This document shows positions 39,801-46,958 of a stretch of 47,822 nucleotides of DNA, one piece after another. The notes beneath the pieces are model-generated. The model was not told where the DNA came from. It did no database searches and saw only the letters and a list, made by a program, of their open reading frames with translations. The translations under genes were made by a program, and so were the position numbers. Each line of letters opens with the position of its first letter. The first letter of the stretch is position 1. The DNA comes from Candidatus Hydrogenedentota bacterium (GTDB lineage Bacteria > Hydrogenedentota > Hydrogenedentia > Hydrogenedentales > CAITNO01), in contig CAIUWO010000207.1 of NCBI GenBank assembly GCA_903902895.1, positions 1 to 47,822 of the forward strand, written 5' to 3'.

Positions 39801-42800
39801 AATATCCACAGCTTTGAATACGACGCCCACGACCGGGTGACGCGCATTGAGTCGCCCGGGGCGGCCGTCCATCCCAACGTGGTATCCGTTGTGTACGACG
39901 AAAACGGCAACGCCACCAAGGTGCGTTTTGACAACACGGGCACGGGGGAGTGGCAGGAGGCGTCGTATGAGTACGAAATTCTGAACTATCTGAAGAGGAG
40001 CACGCTGTCCGGCAGTTCCGGCACCCCGGATTCCCACGCATTACTGGAGACCACGTACGAGTATGACGGGAACCGAAATGTGACAGACATCATCCCGGGT
40101 GGGGGCGGGACCCCGATCTCCTTCGAATACAATGCGCGAAACATGGTCACGGATATACACCGGGGAGACATCACGATTTCGTATGAATACGACGGCAATG
40201 GCAACGTGACCGCGGTGACTTATGGCGGAGGCCGCCATGAGTACAGCTATGACAGCCATGATCAGCTGGTAAGCGCGAAGGATCCCCTGGACAACCTGAC
40301 TTCGCTGGCCTATGACGCGAACGGAAACCTTGCCGGCGTGGACCGGCGTGATGGCGGGGGCAAGAGACTTTTTGCCGCCAGCTACACCTATGACGACGTG
40401 AACCGCCTTATTGAACGGCTGGTCGGCAATGCCAAGACAGAGCTAAAGTACAACGGGGCGTCTGAACTCACGGACCTGATCAATCCAAAGGGTCACAAGG
40501 CCTCCTTCGTTCATGACACGATGGGCCGCCTCGAATCGGTGTCAAACGATGCGGGCGAGTCGGCGTCTTACGAGTATGACAAGAACGGCAACGTGCTGTA
40601 CGCCACCCGGAAGGGATTGGACGGGGTGCCGTACACGACGGGCTTCACCTATGACGCGCTGAACCGCCTCGCCACGGCGGTGGACAGCGCCAACCACCAA
40701 ACCACCTACGGCTATGACGCGCGGTCCAATCTGGCCTCTGTGACGGGGCCCGACGGGCGGACGTCCACGTTTGGCTATGACGGCCTGAACCGGCTCGTGG
40801 AGGCTGTTCATCAAATTGATGCCACCCATCAGGCGACCTTAAGCCAAACCTGGGACGCCAAGTCGCGTTTGGCCAGCCGCACCGACGGCAACAGCCAGAC
40901 GACGCGGTACGATTACGATGTTCTGGACCGCATCAGCGCGGTCACCTATGCGGACAACACGGCCCGCAGCTATGAATACTATTCCGGTGCCGAAGGCGGC
41001 AGCCTGAAAGAGGTCATTGCGCCCAGTGGTGCCAAGGCCAGTTTTGAATACGACGCGCTCAACCGGATGGCGAAGCGGACAGTGACGAAGGGCGCCTTGA
41101 GCGAAACGGCGAACTTTGCCTACGACGGGATGTCGCGGCTCCTGTCCGCCACCGTGCCGGGTTCGCGGGTCAGTCTGGAATATGACGCCCTGGGCAATCT
41201 CACCGCGGAGGCGCTCAACGGCGAAGCCGTACGATACACCTATGACCTTGCGGGTAACATGGAGACGCAGACCTATCCGCATGGCCGGTCCCTGTCCTTT
41301 GCCTATGATGCGGCGGAACGGCTGACGGGTGTCTTGGAAAGCGGCAGCCCGCTGGTGACCTATGGCTTCGAGAAGCCCCATCGCCTCGCCTCCAAACTGC
41401 TGGCGAACGGCGTCACGACCGCGTACACCTACGACAGCGCCCTGAATGTTGAAAGTGTCACCGCGGCCAAGAGCGGCGCAGACCTCGACAAATGGGGATT
41501 TGCCTGGGACAGCGTGCGCAATAAGACCGGTCGGAACGACCTGCTGGCAAATCTGTCGTCCACCTACGGGTACGACGGCCTGCAGCGCCTGACTGACTCG
41601 ACCAGCATCCCCGGCTCAGGCACCATTCTTTACGCGCTCGACGCCGCGGGCAACCGGACGGGCGTCACGAACGGTCCTGACGCGGGCGCCTATGTTCTGG
41701 GCGCCATGCACGAGTATGCATCGGCGCCCGTCGGCGGGTTGACCTATGACGCAAACGGCAACCTGCTGACGATCAATGCTGGCCAGCCGAACGCCCAGGA
41801 ATTCGCCTATGACGCGCAGGATCAACTGGTCCGGCACGTCGCGCACCATGCGGGCGGCTGGCAGACCATGGCCGGTGACTGGACCACCGCCGACGACAGT
41901 TCGGCCAGCGGGTCCGGGCGGATTGTGAAGGCCCGCGAGGCGGGGTTTGACACACTGCGCTTCACCTACACGGCCGATTCCGTCTCCACCGACGCCGAAT
42001 CCTACGGTTTCGCCGCCGTGCGCGCCGGACAGAACGCTCAGGGCTGCGTGGTTTACGTCGGCGTCCGGATTCACGGCGCGAATATCGAACTCATCCTCTT
42101 CGGTCCGGCCGGTGAAACGGGCCTCGCCACGGCAAGCGTCACGACCGAGGCAGGCACGGAGTATGATCTCGCGCTGAACATAGACGCAACCACCGGCGCG
42201 GTCACGCTCCAGCGCGCCGCTCACGGCCAAGCGCTGGCTACAATCGCCTCGGCGTCCACCGGCGCAACGGGACTCAACCCCGACATGCTCATTCTGGGCG
42301 CCGGCTCGGCGACCAGCTACAGCTTTGCAAACGTCGCAACATATATGGGAACCACCGCCCAGGGTGAACTGCCCGACCGGCCCGTCACCACGACTTTCCA
42401 ATACGACCCCTTCGGCCGCAAAGTCCGGAAGATCGTGGAGGGCGGCGTCCACCCGCCCCAGACTACGCGCTACGCCTACAGCGGCGGACGGGTGCTCGAG
42501 GAACAGGACAACACGGGCACGCCGAAGGCGAGCTACGTCTACGGCCGGTACATCGACGAACCCATTCAGATGAAACGCGGCGACAGCACCGTCTACTACC
42601 ACACCGACGACCTCTACAACGTCACCGCCCTCACGAATGCCGCCGGAGAAGTGGTCGAGCGCTACCGCTACGATGATTTCGGGACACCGCATATTTATGG
42701 CCCGACCGGCGCTTCGATCCCGGAAAGCACCGTCGGCAACCCCTACCTGTTCACCGGCCGGGCCTACGACACAGACCTTGGGCTGTACGACTACCGCACC

Positions 42801-43691
42801 CGACACCTCCACCCCGGATTGGGCCGCTTTACCACGCGGGACCAGATAGACCTCTGGGGTGACCCCGTCAACATGGGTAATCCGTATAGCTATGTCGGCA
42901 ACGCACCGGGGAAGTATGTGGATCCATACGGGCAAACTAGCCTATGGGATTCGCTTTCAAATATGTTCGTACCGTTTTGGAATTTCGTAGATCCTAATCT
43001 TCAGAAGGAGCCCTTGCCAGTTACCGACACTGGCCCGAGCGGAGAGCAGCAGCCAGACGAACTTACAGAAGCAGAGTTGGCCGAGCGATCATCGAGAGTT
43101 GTGCCTGCCGTCCGTGAAGGGTTTAACGAAATATTCGATTGGGCTGCCATGGGGCCAAGCGTTGTCTTTCCGGGGGGGACTGCAGCAGTAAGTGGAATTG
43201 TCAATGTATCAAGGGGTCGCAACGGGTCCGCCGCTCTGGATGTCGCGGTCATTGGGAGTGTTGCGGGCGAAAGACTTGTCGGAACCTTCCTTAATAAGGC
43301 GGGTGATCTTGAGAGAGTTATGGGGATTCCTAGCTCGAAGCGCCTCAAGAATAGCCTTATTAAAGCAGGGGAACAATTCTTCGAAGGGTGTGAAGCGCAC
43401 CATATAGTACCGAAAGAACTGAAGACAATCCCCGAAGCAGAAAAGTTGAGGGACATATTGCAGAAGTTCCGTATTGGCCTAGACGATGCTGAAAATGGTA
43501 TCTTCCTGCGTGGTCCAAAACTGAAGGATACAACGGACCCGTTGTTGCTGGCCATACCAACACATAGAGACATACACAAACCGGAAAGCCTGCAAGCTAT
43601 GCTGGCAATCATGCAGGATGCCACAACCCGGCAGGAAGCGGTTGATCAACTAGCAGTACTCCGTTCTCTGATAAGAGGCGGAAACCTGTAG
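36846..43691 (+). CDS. Secreted RHS/YD-repeat protein with C-terminal AHH-type nuclease toxin domain
   Basis: Signal peptide MTPTQCICRGMVAALAGFSVLLWAVAAHAQ after AGAAGGGA (ORF track opens at 36747). Many 'YDxxGNxxxxxxxxG' repeats. RHS end motif 'YDYRTRHLHPGLGRFTTRDQIDLWGDPVNMGNPYSYVGNAPGKYVDPYGQ'. Tip has 'CEAHHIVPKEL...FRIGLDDAENGIFLR...H'. Confidence 0.88.
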   Translation: MTPTQCICRGMVAALAGFSVLLWAVAAHAQNCYPVYEVTTVTDPPVALGGVGGDAEYWDGNPQDCPRDYGVFYDELDEFQTNIVARAPLGAKLIQGVSGGDLDPAGQFGPHYAFWWHSPEYYGQWEFDNYDFSYWDTILERWRSMGGWRYNEDYPLAPTVISLPQGEYETYLDDRSGFAFQDCEIIIPKSPKGAFPAGQWTVKHLQYNLQVINKWKRIEADNQLTVANEPSDKAYQYRYRIAPHPFPDSGAWKEKDVSGDPALIDKIGDGFGVQLEPVQPHDRGDPVEEGCFFQNGHVFDYWRGDDHLRYAQPRFLWVPDITFPPAPAVPDETKSVTAVWKHDVELAIHFVEVGVYRDPSIYPEIVSSSSTVAISSESDSVDAPITSSEDFTVRLTHGYEFTMNPEPKAHYVFFMAGYAERSLGINECITAFLPGGTQSEDVVWLREDPLTTSFSVPEPAGPGAYYSGGVITVFFVDELLAQHLREVKAAIAKKLECLGITSWVGDPVYPHSGEFYQEEEDLRVKSPGMDFVWARKYSSRNGYDTVQGSRWDFNYNIYVERLGDEHLLYHDGNGRIDIFALSKQDGEWHAGGRTDRFDYGGGGSAAVLHMQDGTTQYFSPLAVDSDEPGGKLTCIRDRNGNTMSFYYDSEWHLTSVSDTLGRRYWIEYDHGTALRIRGVHEEYGDSPRSVRYWYDGDGNLTSAIGLGSGTTTYGYDNANNLTTITDPRRNTYLTNHYGSPLLSRARRSQVASQEWGNPGDTIRFSYDLFDYLPDGSGELLSGLSRKTTVTDRNGNTMDLSFGGAFLTRKDETEKEGGHIVTAYSYNHTGMPVAIQYPRGNRTLYEYSLSNQINPARVTRGVLNGTGGICQQFTYLPGLSGCGCGTSFIKAYTDGRGKVTTNDYDANGNLTFVHRPAGAGVDDEAYTYNGRGQVETHTWPGGRVDEFQYTGGYVTTVIQDRDGVHATVSLERDARGNVTAMTDAEQNIHSFEYDAHDRVTRIESPGAAVHPNVVSVVYDENGNATKVRFDNTGTGEWQEASYEYEILNYLKRSTLSGSSGTPDSHALLETTYEYDGNRNVTDIIPGGGGTPISFEYNARNMVTDIHRGDITISYEYDGNGNVTAVTYGGGRHEYSYDSHDQLVSAKDPLDNLTSLAYDANGNLAGVDRRDGGGKRLFAASYTYDDVNRLIERLVGNAKTELKYNGASELTDLINPKGHKASFVHDTMGRLESVSNDAGESASYEYDKNGNVLYATRKGLDGVPYTTGFTYDALNRLATAVDSANHQTTYGYDARSNLASVTGPDGRTSTFGYDGLNRLVEAVHQIDATHQATLSQTWDAKSRLASRTDGNSQTTRYDYDVLDRISAVTYADNTARSYEYYSGAEGGSLKEVIAPSGAKASFEYDALNRMAKRTVTKGALSETANFAYDGMSRLLSATVPGSRVSLEYDALGNLTAEALNGEAVRYTYDLAGNMETQTYPHGRSLSFAYDAAERLTGVLESGSPLVTYGFEKPHRLASKLLANGVTTAYTYDSALNVESVTAAKSGADLDKWGFAWDSVRNKTGRNDLLANLSSTYGYDGLQRLTDSTSIPGSGTILYALDAAGNRTGVTNGPDAGAYVLGAMHEYASAPVGGLTYDANGNLLTINAGQPNAQEFAYDAQDQLVRHVAHHAGGWQTMAGDWTTADDSSASGSGRIVKAREAGFDTLRFTYTADSVSTDAESYGFAAVRAGQNAQGCVVYVGVRIHGANIELILFGPAGETGLATASVTTEAGTEYDLALNIDATTGAVTLQRAAHGQALATIASASTGATGLNPDMLILGAGSATSYSFANVATYMGTTAQGELPDRPVTTTFQYDPFGRKVRKIVEGGVHPPQTTRYAYSGGRVLEEQDNTGTPKASYVYGRYIDEPIQMKRGDSTVYYHTDDLYNVTALTNAAGEVVERYRYDDFGTPHIYGPTGASIPESTVGNPYLFTGRAYDTDLGLYDYRTRHLHPGLGRFTTRDQIDLWGDPVNMGNPYSYVGNAPGKYVDPYGQTSLWDSLSNMFVPFWNFVDPNLQKEPLPVTDTGPSGEQQPDELTEAELAERSSRVVPAVREGFNEIFDWAAMGPSVVFPGGTAAVSGIVNVSRGRNGSAALDVAVIGSVAGERLVGTFLNKAGDLERVMGIPSSKRLKNSLIKAGEQFFEGCEAHHIVPKELKTIPEAEKLRDILQKFRIGLDDAENGIFLRGPKLKDTTDPLLLAIPTHRDIHKPESLQAMLAIMQDATTRQEAVDQLAVLRSLIRGGNL
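42934..43691 (+). other. Variable RHS C-terminal toxin tip, AHH/HNH-type nuclease
   Basis: Begins after 'VDPYG'. 'GCEAHHIVPKEL' (AHH at about 43395-43403), then 'IGLDDAENGIFLRGP...LLLAIPTHRDIH'. Confidence 0.75.
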
Positions 43692-43693
43692 GC

Positions 43694-44248
43694 ATGAGCA
43701 CAAGAAGAGTATCGCAAATGAATACTTATGAAATGTTCAGCCTCGACGGCTTCCGATTGCTCGCTTTGGTGGACGAAAAGGATATAAGCAAACTTTGGCA
43801 TGACGGTACGAGTCGCAAGGGAGATTGGACACCGGTTCCAGTCACGTTCGCGCCTACAAGGTATGGCCACAGAACCGATTGGGACATACATCCTTGTCTT
43901 GGCCCCATGTTCTTCGTTACGCGCCGTGGAGTTGATATATTGAGCCCGGTAATTGAACCGTACGGAGAGTTTCTCCCACTCATATCAACCGCCGGAGAGT
44001 TCTATGCGTATAACACCACCTACACAATAGACGCGCTGGACCATGAGGCGTCTAACTTCACAAGGTTTCCAAGTTCCGGTAGGATCAGCGGCTGGAATCA
44101 ACTGGCTTTCAAGGAGGACATGATTGCGGACGTGCCTCTCTTCTTAGTCCCGGAGTTTCCAAGAGGGCATCTCTTTCTCACAGAGCATTTTGTCGAGTGC
44201 TGTGTGAGGCATGATCTACGCGGCGTGAAGTTCAAACAGGTCGTGTGA
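43694..44248 (+). CDS. Putative immunity protein, Imm11/DUF1629-like
   Basis: Starts 2 nt after the RHS stop. 'YYTYTIDALDHEASNFTRF'-like pattern (actual YNTTYTIDALDHEASNFTRF), 'FKEDMIADVPLFLVPEFPRGHLFLTEHFVECCVRHDLRGVKFKQV' resembles DUF1629 C-termini. Position is typical of cognate immunity genes. Confidence 0.6.
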   Translation: MSTRRVSQMNTYEMFSLDGFRLLALVDEKDISKLWHDGTSRKGDWTPVPVTFAPTRYGHRTDWDIHPCLGPMFFVTRRGVDILSPVIEPYGEFLPLISTAGEFYAYNTTYTIDALDHEASNFTRFPSSGRISGWNQLAFKEDMIADVPLFLVPEFPRGHLFLTEHFVECCVRHDLRGVKFKQVV

Positions 44249-44270
44249 ACGTGGTCGGGGGAATTGAAGA

Positions 44271-44295
44271 AATTAAGGGGACACCTTACTTAATT
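44271..44295. repeat. REP-like small palindrome AATTAAG-N11-CTTAATT
   Basis: AATTAAG (44271-44277) / CTTAATT (44289-44295) flanking 'gggacacctta', between the immunity gene and the orphan RHS fragment. Confidence 0.5.
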
Positions 44296-44323
44296 ATGGC
44301 AGCGTAGCATCACTGAACACACG

Positions 44324-44729
44324 CAGCCACCGGTGCGGTCACGCTGCAGCGCGCCGCGCACGGCCAAGCCCTGGCTACAATCGCCTCGGCATCAACCGGC
44401 GCAACGGGACTCAGCCCAGACATGCTCATTCTGGGCGCAGGCACGGCGACCAGCTACAGCTTCACAAACGTCGCAACGTTTGCGGGATCCACCGCCCAGG
44501 GTGAACTGCCCGACCGGCCCGTCACCACTACCCTCCAATACGATCCCTTCGGCCGCAAAGTCCGGAAAATCGTGGAGGACGGTGTCCACCCGCCCCAAAC
44601 CACGCGCTACGCCTACAGCGGCTGGCAGGTGGTGGAGGAGCAGGACAACACGGGCGGGATTCTGGCCAGCTACGTCTATGGTAGATACATCGACGAACCC
44701 ATTCAGATGAAGCGCGACGGTGGCACCGC
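44324..44729 (+). pseudogene. Orphan RHS fragment (truncated duplicate of the intact rhs, lacking toxin tip)
   Basis: Nearly colinear with 42186-42587: 'ATGAVTLQRAAHGQALATIASASTGATGLSPDMLILGAG...GRYIDEPIQMKR'. In-frame TGA just upstream, and homology ends abruptly after 'GGT'. Confidence 0.88.
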
Positions 44730-44858
44730 TTTGCGAATGCGCCGCATGGCACCAGCCAAAGCGTCGTCGTTGCCGCCGCACCAAGGTGGGGCTCCGAACT
44801 CGGGAGTCACTTCACCCAATCAGCACGGCACGACATTACGGTCAGCGCGGAATGCAGA

Positions 44859-45545
44859 TCATTGCTTGGGCGCCGCAGGCGGCTCGGCGGGGCTTTTCGG
44901 TGCTGGGCTTTGTGGTGCGGGGGGTGGCGGTACGGGGCTTTGTGGGCCGGTGGGTGGCGGGGCGGTCGGCCGCAGCTTCACGCCGGTAGCGGGTCGGGGC
45001 AGTTCCGTTTTCGGCGCGTCCCGCGGGCCCGCGTTGGCGGCGGGGCGTTCACCGGAAGAGAAGTTGTCCAGTGCGTAGATGTACAAAAACGTTTGCGCAC
45101 GCCGCTGATCGTTCATCTCCTTGGTGACTTCTTCAAACGCCGTCTTTTTCGCCTGACCGAGCTTCTGTTCAGCATCGATGGCCTGCTGGAGGAGTTTGGC
45201 AGATTCGGGGGAGGCAGTGCCCGAGCTCAGGGAGCCTTTGAGCTTTCCAGCCGCCGCTTTGACTTCCTCGCCGGGTTTCCGCATCAGTTCACGATACTTG
45301 CCGGAGGCTTCAACGATGGACTCGCGGTCGACGGGGTCAACCCCAATGCCGTCAAAGACGCGCGCAAGGTCCTCGGGTGCAGGCTGCGAAGTGCGCCTGG
45401 CCATGGGGTTGGGATAGCTGGGCGCGCGATTAAAGTGGAATTCCTTCATTTGGGATGCAGGATTGCCTGGCTCGGCTGAGCTTGCGGAAAACGAAATGGT
45501 CATGATTGCTGCAATGGAAACAGGCACGAGAACGGTGTTTTTCAT
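44859..45545 (-). CDS. Secreted protein with helical central region and Pro-rich C-terminus
   Basis: Start MKNTVLVPVSIAAIMTISFSASSAEPG (signal peptide) with GGGAGG upstream. C-terminus 'PTAPPPTGPQSPVPPPPAPQSPAPKSPAEPPAAPKQ'. Confidence 0.7.
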   Translation of the reverse strand: MKNTVLVPVSIAAIMTISFSASSAEPGNPASQMKEFHFNRAPSYPNPMARRTSQPAPEDLARVFDGIGVDPVDRESIVEASGKYRELMRKPGEEVKAAAGKLKGSLSSGTASPESAKLLQQAIDAEQKLGQAKKTAFEEVTKEMNDQRRAQTFLYIYALDNFSSGERPAANAGPRDAPKTELPRPATGVKLRPTAPPPTGPQSPVPPPPAPQSPAPKSPAEPPAAPKQ

Positions 45546-45622
45546 GGAAATCTTTCCTCCCTGCGCCAGCATCTTGGCACGCTTCATTCTCTTCGGTGAT
45601 GCATAAGATAAAAGCCGTTCAT

Positions 45623-45651
45623 ATTGTAGATTACGGCATCAGAGAATTCAA
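45623..45651 (-). promoter_or_regulatory. Candidate promoter for the 45545 minus-strand gene
   Basis: Minus strand TTGAAT (45651-45646), 17-bp spacer, TACAAT (45628-45623). Confidence 0.5.
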
Positions 45652-45728
45652 TTGTCCTTTTGTCGGTGAGGTGGACCATGTGCCATCCCTTTTCTGCCTC
45701 GTGAATCCCGTTTGTTTCTTCCTACCCA

Positions 45729-45786
45729 TTTTGTTAACCTTTCCTGTGGTTTCCGGCACGCCAAGACCGGCATTCTGTTAACAAAA
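45729..45786. repeat. 10-bp perfect inverted repeat TTTTGTTAAC...GTTAACAAAA in divergent intergenic region
   Basis: 45729-45738 and 45777-45786. Each arm contains GTTAAC. Lies between divergent starts at 45545 (-) and 45876 (+). Confidence 0.6.
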
Positions 45787-45875
45787 GCCTGTCACGCTGT
45801 TAATCAAACGTAGATTGCTTTCCATAACCCTCATAAATAGGGCATTAAATGAAAATAGTCAAGGTTCCGGTTTGA

Positions 45876-46958
45876 ATGCCCCCCTCCAGGGGCGATAGTT
45901 CTCGCGGAGACCTCGGATGGCCCGGCGTGGTGATGGCCATTATTGCGGCGCTCCTGCTGGTCTCGGCATGGAACACGGGGGAGAACCTGCTCTACATCGT
46001 GCTGGGCGGCGTGCTGAGCCTGCTCGTCCTTTCGGGCATCCTGGCCCGGACCAACCTCACGGGGCTTTCCTTTGAGCGGGAGGCCCCGCACGCCGTGTTC
46101 CGCGGGGACACGTTTCTCGTGCATGCCACCATCCGCAACCACAAGCATTTCATGCCGTCCGTGTCCGTGCGCATCGAGGACGGCGCCCAGCCCGGCGAAA
46201 CCGCGGCCTATGCGCTCAAGATTCCCGCGCGCAGCGCGGTGCAGCTCGACGTGGAGCACGACGCCTTTCGCCGCGGCGTGATGATGCTGCCCGAATACAC
46301 CGTTGCCTCCGCGTTCCCCTTCGGTTTCAGCGAGCGCCGGCGCACCCTGCGCGACGCGCAGGAGGTGCTGGTCTACCCGCGGGTGCGCGCCGTGCGCACC
46401 GCGGCCATAGAGCGCACGCCCGGCGCGCGGTTCCTGCCAAGGCAGCGCTCCAACGACGGCGATGAGTACATGTCCCTGCGCGAATACGTGCCGGGCGACG
46501 ATGTGAGGCTCGTCGCCTGGCGCATCAGCGCCCGTGTCGGCAAGTGGATGGTCCGCGAGATGGGCATGGGCAACGTGCGCTCCGTGGTGTTCTTTCTGGA
46601 CACCGCCCGCGCCCCGAAGCTGCCGGATTTTGACGGGCGCTTCGAGGAGGCCGTCGAGCTTGCGGCGTCCATTGCCGTCACGCTGCTCAGCCGGCAGTAC
46701 TCGGTCGGCATCGTTGCCGACGACGCGCAGCTGCCGCTCGGCAAGGGTACCCAGCAGGAGCGGCGCATTCTGGAACTGCTCGCCCGGGTGCAGCCGGACG
46801 ACGGCGAGAATGAGGCCCGTCTTGTGTCCGAGGCGCGACGGCTGCAGGGCGAGCCGGTCCATCTCATCTGTGTCAGCGCCGACCCGGAGAAGTGGGGGCG
46901 CGGCAGCGGACCGGAGGGGATGCGCGTGCTTGACCCGGGGGATGTGATCCATGCCTGA
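45876..46958 (+). CDS. DUF58 domain-containing protein
   Basis: Two N-terminal TMs, 'RSNDGDEYMSLREYVPGDDVRLVAWRISARVGKWMVREM', VWA-like 'VVFFLDTA'. Confidence 0.92.
   Translation: MPPSRGDSSRGDLGWPGVVMAIIAALLLVSAWNTGENLLYIVLGGVLSLLVLSGILARTNLTGLSFEREAPHAVFRGDTFLVHATIRNHKHFMPSVSVRIEDGAQPGETAAYALKIPARSAVQLDVEHDAFRRGVMMLPEYTVASAFPFGFSERRRTLRDAQEVLVYPRVRAVRTAAIERTPGARFLPRQRSNDGDEYMSLREYVPGDDVRLVAWRISARVGKWMVREMGMGNVRSVVFFLDTARAPKLPDFDGRFEEAVELAASIAVTLLSRQYSVGIVADDAQLPLGKGTQQERRILELLARVQPDDGENEARLVSEARRLQGEPVHLICVSADPEKWGRGSGPEGMRVLDPGDVIHA

Noticed and set aside
41616-42935. 439-aa minus-strand ORF
   Set aside because: Antisense shadow of the RHS core.
44730-45078. 3' half of ORF 44422..45078 as a possible alternative RHS toxin tip
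   Set aside because: After 44730 the frame runs into the reverse complement of the Pro-rich gene and has no DPxG junction or toxin-like motif.
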